This document shows, piece after piece, positions 1-7,176 of a stretch of 27,321 nucleotides of DNA. The position numbers and the translations under genes were made by a program. Numbering within the stretch: position 1 is the first letter of the stretch; every line of letters starts with the position of its first letter. The notes under the pieces were generated by a model that searched no databases, was not told where the DNA came from, and saw only the letters and a list, made by a program, of their open reading frames with translations. This stretch comes from Azotobacter paspali (GTDB lineage Bacteria; Pseudomonadota; Gammaproteobacteria; Pseudomonadales; Pseudomonadaceae). The stretch is taken from the NCBI RefSeq assembly GCF_042434745.1, contig NZ_JBHLSS010000026.1, one strand, 5' to 3'.

Positions 1-680
1 CGATAGCGCCGGGCGTCAGCTCGGGAACCAGAACCTGCTCGACATAGGCCAGGAAGGCCGGGCCGTTCATAGCGCCATCGAGCACCAGCGGCGCGCGCAG
101 GCCATCCAGCCGCAGGCCGGCGGTAACGGTCGTGGTTTTCCAGTGGCCATGGGGGATCGCGCCCCGGCAGCGCTCGCCGCGAGGGGCCCAGCCCCGCAGG
201 CGGGCCAGGTTCGTCGAAGCGGCGGTTTCGTCGACGACGATCCGCTTGCGCCAATCGAAACCGGACTGCTCCTCGATTCATCCCTGTCCGGCTGCCTGGA
301 CGTCCGGCCGTTGCTGCTCGGCTGCAGGCGCCGTCTTTTTTTGAACGTCATGGCGTGCCGGTCGAGAAACCTCCACACCGTCGCCAAGCTGACACGGACG
401 CCACGCTCCCGTTCGAGGGGCGCGGCGAGTTCGGCCAGCGTCAGGTCGGGGATCTGCTCGCGCAGGCCGAGCAGGTAGTGCACATGGGGATCGAGCCGCA
501 AGCTCCGGGGCTTGCCCTGTCGGCGGGCGACAAGTTCCCCACCTTCCCGGAAGCGCCGTCCCCAGACGATCGCTGTTGCTGTGCCGACATCGAATCGCTC
601 GGCGGCCTGCCGAGCCGACAGCCCCCCATGGCCGCGTCGACGACGCGCTGGCGAAGATCGGCACTGTATGCCCGAGCCAT
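1..680 (-). pseudogene. IS630-family transposase, frameshifted and interrupted, cut by window edge
   Basis: The ATG at 680 begins MARAYSADLRQRVVDAAMGG, the usual N-terminus of IS630-type transposases, followed by a helix-turn-helix region. That frame runs through DRHAMTFKK to a run of seven A (coding sense, about 337-343). There the family's continuation, KTAPAAEQQRPDVQAAGQ, lies in the -1 frame. In that frame a TGA (278-280) stands where homologues usually have Trp. Beyond it the frame continues correctly with the catalytic-core motif VVDETAAS, then LRGWAPRGERC, HGHWKTTT and the LDGAMNGPAFLAYVEQVL segment up to the window edge. The DDE core is therefore recognisable, but the gene needs a frameshift and a stop readthrough, so it is probably inactive. 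The A-run could be a programmed slippage site, as some IS630 elements use. Terminal repeats were not identified. Confidence 0.85.
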
Positions 681-790
681 TCCGGTCCCCTTGTCCGAGC
701 GGGAGAGGAGAACCGAAATATTCGTATTTTCTAAAAATGCTCTAGGTGTCGTTGGATCTTCCGGCGGACACTGGAACCGGCGTCCCTGCT

Positions 791-1519
791 TCAGCTGGCT
801 TCGAGCAGATAGAACACATAGCCAAAGCAGTGGCTGCCCAGGGCGCGTATGGCGATTTCCTGCTCTATGGCCTGGACGAATGTTGGGTCGAGTGTCGTCC
901 GGTTGACGTCTACTGCGGCGGCCAGTGCACTGTAATAATTCGTCCAGCCTGCGGCGGAAAGTTCGTGAGTGCCCATAACGCGGTAACCTGCGGCCTCGGC
1001 GTGGGCAAGATTCGCTGTGCGATCGCCCATGGCAGGGTAGTGGGTATCCCAGAAGGCCTGTACCTCTGCTGGACGATCCGGAGCCAACCATTCGCATTCG
1101 GAGAGCACGCAGCGCCCGTTCTCGTTCAACAAGGGGCGCCAGGCACGTAATGCCGTCTCGAATCCGACTGCATAAGCAGCACCTTCCGACCAGATCAGGT
1201 CCAGCGAGGCAGGCAGCATGTCTGGAGCCAGCATGTCACTCACCTGTACCTGTATCCGTTCGTGCAGGTCTAGGCTGCGGCTTCGCTCCTGCAGGGTTTC
1301 GATGAAAAGTGGCAAGGCATCAACGGCGGTAACCTTCGCATTGGGGAGGGAACGCGCGAGCGCGAGACTGCTCCGCCCGGTTCCGCAACCGAAGTCCGCT
1401 ATCCGAGGTGTGGAAGGCAGACCACGTTTAATTCGCTCGAGCACCTCGAGGGTGTCTTCATCACAGCCCGGCCCCTGCAGGGGAAGATCGGCGAACAGTT
1501 CAATGATGGCTTGCTGCAT
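791..1519 (-). CDS. Class I SAM-dependent methyltransferase
   Basis: The 242-residue protein has a Rossmann-type methyltransferase fold. Motif I, IADFGCGTGRSSLALA, lies near residues 40-55 and binds S-adenosylmethionine. It is followed by an acidic residue after the next strand (AVDALPLFIETL), a motif with DMLAPDMLPASLDLIWSEGA, and RAWRPLLNENGRCVLSE, the post-motif segment seen in UbiE/small-molecule methyltransferases. The substrate cannot be named. No signal peptide or membrane segment is visible, so the protein should be cytosolic. The start ATG at 1519 has AGGAAGG about nine bases upstream. It sits alone between the IS630 remnant and the short gene scrap at 1568, so it may be accessory rather than backbone. 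Confidence 0.85.
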   Translation of the reverse strand: MQQAIIELFADLPLQGPGCDEDTLEVLERIKRGLPSTPRIADFGCGTGRSSLALARSLPNAKVTAVDALPLFIETLQERSRSLDLHERIQVQVSDMLAPDMLPASLDLIWSEGAAYAVGFETALRAWRPLLNENGRCVLSECEWLAPDRPAEVQAFWDTHYPAMGDRTANLAHAEAAGYRVMGTHELSAAGWTNYYSALAAAVDVNRTTLDPTFVQAIEQEIAIRALGSHCFGYVFYLLEAS

Positions 1520-1567
1520 GTTATCTGACCTTCCTGTGGATTAGGCGGGCTTCCCGGCGCGAAAGAT

Positions 1568-1747
1568 TACACCCCAATCGTCGCCAAAATACTCGCCTGA
1601 TACGCCGCCACGAAGGTGTCGAAATCGCCCTGGGGTGCCGCTTCGATTTCCGCCTGTTCTTCCAGCAACTGGCGTGCCATCCGCGCATAGCAGGCCTGCT
1701 CGCCTGCGCTCAGCGGATGGCTGGCAATGATAGGCTCAATTCTAGGT
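1568..1747 (-). pseudogene. C-terminal gene scrap, possibly gshA-like
   Basis: A reading frame of about 57 codons has no start codon. It is preceded in frame by a TGA and ends with TAA at 1568-1570. It reads HPLSAGEQACYARMARQLL, then EEQAEIEAAPQGDFDTFVAA and YQASILATIGV. Codon use is GC-rich at third positions, which suggests former coding sequence. The pattern of a short helical tail ending in DFDxFxxxYxxSIL recalls the C-terminus of proteobacterial glutamate-cysteine ligase (GshA). That is a weak recollection, not a match I can verify. The rest of the gene is missing on the upstream side, where the base composition changes, so this looks like a breakpoint remnant. Confidence 0.4.
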
Positions 1748-2285
1748 CGCGCTCAGAGACTCCATCGCCCGGGTGACCTTGGTGCCTAGCTTTATCGGTC
1801 CCCTGGCATTTGACGTCTTGGATATCTTCTGGCTAGCCCATTTCGGCGAGTCACCTATGCCAGTCGCAACCACACACCTTAGACGAAACTCCAAACGCTG
1901 TCCCCACGTTTCGACCCTAGCTTTGCTCTGGGTGACTCGCTTTTCTCACTTTTTGCGTCTAGCTAAGGCTGGTGGCGCAGTCGGTGGTCGCCTACATAAA
2001 ACCACATGTACTGTCGGCCTATTCGGTTCCCCATATTGCGCTATACCGAGCACCGCCAAGCATTGACGGCACATTACGCCGACCATTCACCGCTCACCCG
2101 GAAGACTCTCCCAGCCAAAGCCCCCATGCCAACTACTCTCCCGAGGCGCGGAAGTGAAGATAACCAACCGCCACCATGTTGAGGCTCACACAATCTTTCC
2201 AGCCCGCTATCCGGCGGGCGTTTCAAGCGACTGTCCTGGACAATTGACGTATCGTTCACGCGATTGACCTGGCAGAGCCTTTCCC
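1748..2285. other. Gene-poor tract, no supportable gene
   Basis: About 540 bases separate the gene scrap from the rpsT promoter. Short open frames exist on both strands (for example 1773-2066 plus and 2074-2292 minus), but none has a good ribosome binding site, coding-like third-position bias or a recognisable domain. The tract is less GC-rich than its surroundings. I see no tRNA cloverleaf, clear terminal repeats or CRISPR repeats in it. Confidence 0.5.
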
Positions 2286-2314
2286 TTGACATCCATTCCG
2301 CGTCTCGGCATGAT
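2286..2314 (+). promoter_or_regulatory. Sigma-70 promoter for rpsT
   Basis: A consensus -35 TTGACA (2286-2291) is followed after exactly 17 bases by CATGAT (2309-2314), a 4/6 match to the -10 consensus. It lies 45 bases upstream of the rpsT start and points towards it. This is sequence inference only. Confidence 0.6.
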
Positions 2315-2359
2315 TCGCGGCCTTATTTGTTCGTATCCCCAGTTTCGAGGAGCTTGACG

Positions 2360-2635
2360 GTGGCCAACTCACCTTCTGCCAAAAAACGCGCCAAACAGGC
2401 TGAGAAGCGTCGTAGCCATAACGCCAGCCTGCGCTCGATGGTTCGTACCTACATCAAGAACGTGGTCAAGGCGATCGACGCCAAGGACCTGGACAAGGCC
2501 AAGACTGCTTACACTGCCGCCGTTCCGGTGATCGACCGCATGGCCGACAAGGGCATCATCCACAAGAATAAGGCCGCTCGCCACAAGAGCCGCCTGAACG
2601 CACACATCAAAGCACTCGGCACAGCCGCTGCTTGA
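2360..2635 (+). CDS. rpsT: 30S ribosomal protein S20
   Basis: S20 binds 16S rRNA directly and helps assemble the small ribosomal subunit. The 91-residue product starts (M)ANSPSAKKRAKQAEKRRSHN and continues with SLRSMVRTYIKNVVKAI and DKGIIHKNKAARHKSRLN, the hallmark basic helices of S20. Length fits the family. The start is chosen at GTG 2360 because GAGGAG lies at 2347-2352 with correct spacing and because the family begins MANxxSAKKR. The in-frame ATG at 2264 lies upstream of the predicted promoter. The gene has its own promoter and intrinsic terminator, so it is monocistronic. Non-ATG starts are common for rpsT and limit its translation. Confidence 0.97.
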   Translation: MANSPSAKKRAKQAEKRRSHNASLRSMVRTYIKNVVKAIDAKDLDKAKTAYTAAVPVIDRMADKGIIHKNKAARHKSRLNAHIKALGTAAA

Positions 2636-2654
2636 TTCGAAGCGTTCCGCGAAG

Positions 2655-2678
2655 AACCGGCCGAAGGCCGGTTTTTTG
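2655..2678 (+). terminator. Rho-independent terminator of rpsT
   Basis: AACCGGCC (2655-2662), loop GAA, then GGCCGGTT (2666-2673) form a perfect 8-bp stem running into a T-tract (2672-2677). It lies 19 bases after the rpsT stop. Confidence 0.9.
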
Positions 2679-2763
2679 TTTTCCGCCGGCGGCTCCGGGC
2701 TCGCGCGTGCGCCCCGCCCGTGTCTGGAACCAATCGCAAGAACTCGGAAATTGACGATTGAAT

Positions 2764-3297
2764 TCAGACCGACCTGGCATCCCGCCACTTGCGCTCATGG
2801 TCGAGCAGCCATTGTTTGCGCTCCAGACCTCCGCCGTAGCCGGTCAGCGTGCGGTCGCTTCCGATGACCCGGTGGCAAGGCACTACGATGCCGACAGGGT
2901 TCGCGCCGTTGGCCAGACCCACCGCGCGTACAGCCGAAGGCCGTCCGATTCGCGTGGCAAGATCGCGGTAGCTGAGCGTTTCGCCGCCAGAGATGTCGCG
3001 CAGTGCCGCCCAGACCTGGCGTTGGAAATCCGTGCCGCCCGTTGCAACGGCCAGCTTGTCGATGACCGCGATGTCACCGTCGAAATAGGCACACATCGCC
3101 TGCGCGGCACACGACTCGCACATGGCCTCCCGCAGGCCGACCCTGACGCCGGGGTATTGCCTGCGCATAAGCAGGTGCATGCGGTCTTCATGATCGTGCC
3201 AATCGAGGGCGCGCAACTTGCCCTGCTCGTCCGTGACGAGCAACATTTGGCCGAGCGGTGTTTCCACCCGTTCCAGCAAGAACTCCACGACAGCCAT
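2764..3297 (-). CDS. ogt: Methylated-DNA--protein-cysteine methyltransferase
   Basis: This suicide repair enzyme transfers the alkyl group of O6-alkylguanine (or O4-alkylthymine) in DNA to its own cysteine. The 177-residue protein carries the active-site motif VVPCHRVIG, with the acceptor cysteine near residue 141. Upstream are the helix-turn-helix segment (FQRQVWAAL, ETLSYRDLATRIGRPSAVRAVG, including the arginine finger) and the asparagine-hinge motif GLANGANP. Three extra cysteines, CESC and C69, lie in the N-terminal domain. The start at 3297 (MAVVEF) gives a length close to E. coli Ogt. A start at 3345 would add 16 residues and overlap the end of creA by four bases. The gene is last in the minus-strand run behind creA and is probably co-transcribed with it. 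Confidence 0.93.
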   Translation of the reverse strand: MAVVEFLLERVETPLGQMLLVTDEQGKLRALDWHDHEDRMHLLMRRQYPGVRVGLREAMCESCAAQAMCAYFDGDIAVIDKLAVATGGTDFQRQVWAALRDISGGETLSYRDLATRIGRPSAVRAVGLANGANPVGIVVPCHRVIGSDRTLTGYGGGLERKQWLLDHERKWRDARSV

Positions 3298-3341
3298 CGC
3301 TCCGCATTCCGGAAAATTTCCGGGAAGGTGGTATAGACCCC

Positions 3342-3794
3342 TCACTCCCCCCAGGGCAGGATCGGAATCGCCGTCACCGCGTTCTGCGGGCTACCCTCGA
3401 TCACCCGGTCGCTGTAGACCAGGTACACCAGGGTATTGCGCTTCTCATCGAAGAAACGCACCACCTGCATGCTCTTGAATACCAGGGAGGTACGCTCCTT
3501 GAAGACCACCTCGCCATCCTTGATCTCCTCGCGGAAATGGATCTTGCCAACCTGACGACAGGCGATGGAGGCTTCGGCACGATCCTCGGCCAACCCCAAC
3601 CCACCCTTGACGCCGCCGGTCCTGGGACGCGACAGATAACAGGTCACCCCCTCGACCTTGGGGTCATCGAAAGCCTCGATGACGATCCGGTCGTTCGGGC
3701 CGAACCACTTGAACACGGTCGACACTTCGCCAATCCGCTCGGCCAGGGCCAGAGACGGCGACAGTAGCGCCAGCAACAACGGAATCCTGCGCAT
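3342..3794 (-). CDS. creA: CreA family exported protein
   Basis: The 150-residue protein starts MRRIPLLLALLSPSLALAER, a signal peptide with a likely cleavage after ALA, so the product should be periplasmic. The mature part has the CreA (DUF/PF05981) pattern: IGEVSTVFKWFGPNDRIVIE, AFDDPKVEGVTCYLSRPRTG, IACRQVG, and the tail TLVYLVYSDRVIEGSPQNAV. The molecular function of CreA is not established, although it is widely conserved in proteobacteria. The start at 3794 is preceded by AAGGAGGA at good spacing; the in-frame ATG at 3809 lacks one. Only 11 bases separate it from the proB stop, so it is probably in the proB operon. Confidence 0.92.
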   Translation of the reverse strand: MRRIPLLLALLSPSLALAERIGEVSTVFKWFGPNDRIVIEAFDDPKVEGVTCYLSRPRTGGVKGGLGLAEDRAEASIACRQVGKIHFREEIKDGEVVFKERTSLVFKSMQVVRFFDEKRNTLVYLVYSDRVIEGSPQNAVTAIPILPWGE

Positions 3795-3805
3795 AGCGTC
3801 CTCCT

Positions 3806-4924
3806 TCAAACCAGAATCAGATTGTCGCGATGCACCAGTTCCGGCTCATCGACATAACCCAGCAACTGCTCGATCTGCTCGGACGGATGGCCGGCGATCC
3901 TCTGCGCCTCGGCGGAACTGTAGTTCACCAGGCCACGGGCTATCTCGTGCCCCTCTTGATCGACGCAAACCACCATCTCGCCACGGCGGAAATTCCCCAC
4001 CACCGACTTCACGCCCACCGGTAGCAGGCTGCGGTGATGGTGGGTCAGCGCCGCTACCGCCCCGGCATCCAGCACCAGGGTGCCGCGCATTTGCAGATGC
4101 CCGGCCAGCCATTGCTTGCGCGCCGCCAACATGCCCTGCTCAGGCGCCAGCAGGGTACCCAGCCGATCACCGGCCTTGAGCCGATCCAACACCCGCTCGA
4201 TACGCCCGCCGATGATCACCGTGTGAGCCCCGGAACGGGCCGCTAGCCGCGCCGCACGCAGCTTGGTCTGCATGCCGCCGCGGCCGAGGGCGCCACCGCT
4301 GGAGCCAGCGGCGCCGTCCAGGCGCGGGTCGTCGGCGCGCGCCTCGAAGATCAGCTTGGCATCGGGATTGTTGCGCGGATCGGCATCAAACATGCCGTCG
4401 CGGTCGGTGAGGATGACCAGCAGGTCCGCCTCTACCAAGTTGGCCACCAGCGCCGCCAGGGTATCGTTGTCGCCGAAGCGGATCTCGTCGGTGACCACGG
4501 TGTCGTTCTCGTTGATCACCGGGACGACACCGAAATCCAACAGGGTGCGCAGGGTACTGCGGGCATTCAGGTAGCGCTTGCGATCGGAGAGGTCGTCATG
4601 GGTCAGCAGGATCTGCGCGGTATGCCGGCTGTGCTCGGCGAAACTCGACTCCCAGGCTCGCACCAGCCCCATCTGCCCCACCGCGGCCGCCGCCTGCAAC
4701 TCGTGGATGGCTTTCGGGCGGGCGTTCCAGCCCAGTTGACTCATGCCGGCCGCCACGGCGCCGGAGGACACCAGCACCAGTTCCACGCCGGCCTCGCGTA
4801 GCGCCACCATCTGCTCGACCCAGACCGCCATCGAAGAACGGTCCAGGCCACGACCGTCGGCAGTCAGCAAGGCACTGCCGATCTTCACCACCCAACGCCG
4901 CGCAGCTGTCACCTTATCGCGCAT
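3806..4924 (-). CDS. proB: Glutamate 5-kinase
   Basis: ProB phosphorylates L-glutamate with ATP, the first and feedback-controlled step of proline synthesis, in the cytosol. The 372-residue product has the amino-acid-kinase fold: WVVKIGSALLT near the N-terminus, the ELVLVSSGAVAAGM glycine loop, PVINENDTVVTDEIRFGDND for substrate binding, and LVILTDRDGMFDADPR and GRGGMQTKLRAA for nucleotide binding. A C-terminal PUA domain starts around GTLVLDAGAVAAL and includes VGVKSVVGNFRRGEMV. Two tandem ATGs occur at 4927 and 4924. I chose 4924 because the family starts MRDKV and the GGCGGAG element is otherwise flush with the first ATG. It lies 83 bases after obgE, separated by a strong hairpin. Confidence 0.96.
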   Translation of the reverse strand: MRDKVTAARRWVVKIGSALLTADGRGLDRSSMAVWVEQMVALREAGVELVLVSSGAVAAGMSQLGWNARPKAIHELQAAAAVGQMGLVRAWESSFAEHSRHTAQILLTHDDLSDRKRYLNARSTLRTLLDFGVVPVINENDTVVTDEIRFGDNDTLAALVANLVEADLLVILTDRDGMFDADPRNNPDAKLIFEARADDPRLDGAAGSSGGALGRGGMQTKLRAARLAARSGAHTVIIGGRIERVLDRLKAGDRLGTLLAPEQGMLAARKQWLAGHLQMRGTLVLDAGAVAALTHHHRSLLPVGVKSVVGNFRRGEMVVCVDQEGHEIARGLVNYSSAEAQRIAGHPSEQIEQLLGYVDEPELVHRDNLILV

Positions 4925-4981
4925 CATCTCCGCCTTTCCGCTCTGTCTGTCAGATGGCGGGCCTACCCCGCCGCCAATCGC

Positions 4982-5000
4982 GGGCGGACCCCGTCCGCCC
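4982..5000 (-). other. Intercistronic hairpin between obgE and proB
   Basis: GGGCGGAC (4982-4989), loop CCC, GTCCGCCC (4993-5000) make a perfect 8-bp GC-rich stem just after the obgE stop. No T-tract follows on the minus strand, so it is more likely an mRNA stability or processing element than a terminator. Confidence 0.5.
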
Positions 5001-5007
5001 CACAGGA

Positions 5008-6225
5008 TCACCGCACGTAGAAAATCTCCGGTCCGTCACCGTCGTCCTCGTCGTCGAAGTCGTCCTCATCCTCCAGCGCATCGACGCTCTTCAAGCCGGC
5101 ACGGCGCAGCGCACGCTGATCGTCGAGCGCTTGCAGGCGCGTACGCGCCTCGTCCTCGATGTGCCGATCCAGCTCGGCCAGCGCCTCGGCGTATTCCGGC
5201 TCCTCGGCGATGCGCCGGGTGCGTTCGTCCAGGTAGTGCATGATGTCCTGGCAGAGTGCTTCGGTACCCTCCCGCTCCAGCGCGGAGATCACATATACGG
5301 GCCCCTGCCAGTCGAGTCGCTCGAGCACCGCGCGCAACCGCTCCTCGCGCTCCTCGTCGAGCAACTGATCGGCTTTGTTCAGCACCAGCCAGCGCTCGCG
5401 CTCGGTCAGCGCCGGACTGAACTTCTCCAGCTCGCGCAGAATGGTTTCCGCCGCCTCGGCCGGATCGCCGCCATCGAGCGGCGCCATGTCCACCAGATGC
5501 AGCAGCAGCCGGGTACGAGCCAAATGCTTGAGGAAACGGATGCCTAGCCCCGCGCCCTCCGCCGCGCCCTCGATCAGTCCGGGGATGTCGGCGACCACGA
5601 AGCTCTTGTAGCGGCCGACACTGACCACCCCGAGATTCGGCACCAGGGTCGTGAAGGGATAGTCGGCGACCTTCGGCTTGGCGGCCGATACGGCACGGAT
5701 GAAGGTGCTCTTGCCAGCGTTCGGCAAACCGAGCAGCCCCACGTCGGCCAGCACCTTGAGCTCCAGCTTGAGATCCCGCGCCTCACCCGGCTTGCCCGGC
5801 GTGGTCTGCCGCGGCGCGCGGTTGGTGCTGGACTTGAAGCGGGTGTTGCCCAGGCCGTGCCAGCCCCCCTGGGCGACCAGCAGGCGCTGCCCGGAACGGA
5901 CCAAGTCGCCGATGATCTCCTGGGTGCCGGCATCGATTACCGTGGTACCGACTGGCACCGGCAGGACCAGATCATCGCCCTTGGCCCCGGTGCAGTCGCT
6001 GCTGCCACCCTTCTCGCCGCGCTGCGCCTCGAAGCGGCGCGTATAGCGGTAGTCCACCAGGGTGTTGAGGTTCTCGTCGGCCTCCAGATACACGGAGCCG
6101 CCGTCGCCACCGTCGCCACCATTGGGGCCGCCCTTTTCGATGAACTTCTCGCGACGAAAGCTCATCATGCCGTTGCCACCGTCACCGGCCTTTACAAAAA
6201 TTGAAACTTCATCGACGAATTTCAT
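5008..6225 (-). CDS. obgE: Obg-family GTPase (ObgE/CgtA)
   Basis: ObgE is an essential GTPase that acts in late 50S ribosome assembly and couples it to ppGpp levels. The 405-residue protein has the glycine-rich Obg fold at residues 1-158 (MKFVDEVSIFVKAGDGGNG, GGPNGGDGGDGGSV). The G domain follows: P-loop GLPNAGKST at 166-174, switch II DIPG at 213-216, and NKAD at 283-286. An acidic C-terminal tail of Asp/Glu residues precedes FYVR, as in pseudomonad ObgE. The start at 6225 has GGGAGG eight bases upstream. The rplU-rpmA transcript ends at a terminator just upstream, so obgE needs its own promoter or readthrough. Confidence 0.97.
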   Translation of the reverse strand: MKFVDEVSIFVKAGDGGNGMMSFRREKFIEKGGPNGGDGGDGGSVYLEADENLNTLVDYRYTRRFEAQRGEKGGSSDCTGAKGDDLVLPVPVGTTVIDAGTQEIIGDLVRSGQRLLVAQGGWHGLGNTRFKSSTNRAPRQTTPGKPGEARDLKLELKVLADVGLLGLPNAGKSTFIRAVSAAKPKVADYPFTTLVPNLGVVSVGRYKSFVVADIPGLIEGAAEGAGLGIRFLKHLARTRLLLHLVDMAPLDGGDPAEAAETILRELEKFSPALTERERWLVLNKADQLLDEEREERLRAVLERLDWQGPVYVISALEREGTEALCQDIMHYLDERTRRIAEEPEYAEALAELDRHIEDEARTRLQALDDQRALRRAGLKSVDALEDEDDFDDEDDGDGPEIFYVR

Positions 6226-6285
6226 GGGTACGCCTCCCGCCAATGGGACGGGCCGAGTGAAACGGGTGATACAGGATACAGAAAC

Positions 6286-6315
6286 AAAAAAGCCCCGTCG
6301 CTTGACAGGGCTTTT
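6286..6315 (-). terminator. Terminator after rplU-rpmA
   Basis: Read on the minus strand, a hairpin forms between 6308-6311/6304-6306 and 6292-6295/6297-6299 with one mismatch and a four-base loop. It is flanked by AAAA and followed by a T-run (complement of A at 6286-6291). It sits 16 bases after the rpmA stop and should separate rplU-rpmA from obgE. Confidence 0.8.
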
Positions 6316-6330
6316 CCGGCGTTCTCGAAA

Positions 6331-6588
6331 TCAGGCGGATACGACGCTCACGTAGCGACGACCGAAAGCACCTTTCACTTCGAACTTGACCACGCCCTCC
6401 ACCTTCGCGAACAGGGTGTGATCCTTGCCGATGCCCACACCGAAACCGGGATGGAACTGGGTGCCGCGCTGACGCACGATGATGTTGCCGGCCTTGATGG
6501 CCTGGCCGCCGAAGATCTTCACGCCAAGGCGTTTACTTTCCGAGTCGCGACCGTTGCGGGTAGAACCGCCAGCTTTTTTGTGTGCCAT
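6331..6588 (-). CDS. rpmA: 50S ribosomal protein L27
   Basis: L27 belongs to the large subunit, and its N-terminal tail reaches the peptidyl-transferase centre. The 85-residue protein begins MAHKKAGGSTRNGRDSESKR and continues with LGVKIFGGQAIKAGNIIVRQ and TQFHPGFGVGIGKDHTLFA, which are diagnostic. Length matches the bacterial family, and the N-terminus is the non-extended form that needs no proteolytic maturation. It follows rplU by 33 bases and shares its transcript, which ends at the hairpin just downstream. Confidence 0.98.
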   Translation of the reverse strand: MAHKKAGGSTRNGRDSESKRLGVKIFGGQAIKAGNIIVRQRGTQFHPGFGVGIGKDHTLFAKVEGVVKFEVKGAFGRRYVSVVSA

Positions 6589-6621
6589 GAGTTCGTTACT
6601 CCAGATAGCGGCTATTCAGGC

Positions 6622-6933
6622 TTAGGCCTGGATACCGGTGATTTTGACTTCGGTGAACCACTGACGGTGGCCTTGGTGCTTCATGTGGTGCTTGCGGCGG
6701 CGGAACTTGATGATGCTCACCTTGTCGTGACGGCCCTGGCCCACGACCTCGGCGGTCACCTTGGCGCCATCGACCACGGGGGCACCGATCTTCACGTCGT
6801 CACCGTTGCCGACCAGCAGCACGCGGTCGAAAGTGACGGATTCGCCAGTGCCCACTTCGAGCTTCTCGATCTTGAGGAATTCGCCTTCGGCAACCTTGTA
6901 TTGCTTGCCGCCGGTCACAATTACTGCGTACAT
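6622..6933 (-). CDS. rplU: 50S ribosomal protein L21
   Basis: L21 is a large-subunit protein that contacts 23S rRNA. The 103-residue product starts MYAVIVTGGKQYKVAEGEFL and carries EVGTGESVTFDRVLLVGNGD and FRRRKHHMKHQGHRQWFTEV, the basic C-terminal signature of L21. The ATG at 6933 has GGAGA seven bases upstream. It is the first gene of the rplU-rpmA unit and is divergent from ispB. A good sigma-70 promoter lies about 135 bases upstream, leaving room for a long leader. Confidence 0.98.
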   Translation of the reverse strand: MYAVIVTGGKQYKVAEGEFLKIEKLEVGTGESVTFDRVLLVGNGDDVKIGAPVVDGAKVTAEVVGQGRHDKVSIIKFRRRKHHMKHQGHRQWFTEVKITGIQA

Positions 6934-7067
6934 GGTATGTCTCCGTTGATCCTGCTCACCCGGCGCTTTATAGAAGGAGTCGTTGGCCGGCATGGCTGCG
7001 CGGACGGGTTCGACCGCCTGCGCTATTGCGTAAGACAGGGAAATACCCAGGAAAGTTAGGGTCCGCG

Positions 7068-7096
7068 ATTGTACGCAAGCACCAGAAGCCGCGCAA
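7068..7096 (-). promoter_or_regulatory. Sigma-70 promoter for rplU-rpmA
   Basis: On the minus strand TTGCGC (7096-7091) is followed after 17 bases by TACAAT (7073-7068), a 5/6 match to the -10 consensus. It faces rplU and back-to-back overlaps the region of the divergent ispB promoter. Confidence 0.6.
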
Positions 7097-7114
7097 GCGG
7101 CGCCGGGCCTCGCC

Positions 7115-7143
7115 TTGACAGCCCATACCCTGCCACCTAGCAT
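7115..7143 (+). promoter_or_regulatory. Sigma-70 promoter for ispB
   Basis: Consensus TTGACA (7115-7120), a 17-base spacer, then TAGCAT (7138-7143). It ends 33 bases before the ispB start codon and points into it. Confidence 0.6.
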
Positions 7144-7176
7144 GCCGCGGCAATTGATCAGGAGCTCGATGCGTTG

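Noticed and set aside
1773..2066. 97-codon plus-strand open frame in the gene-poor tract
   Set aside because: No ribosome binding site, no coding-type third-position bias and no recognisable motif.
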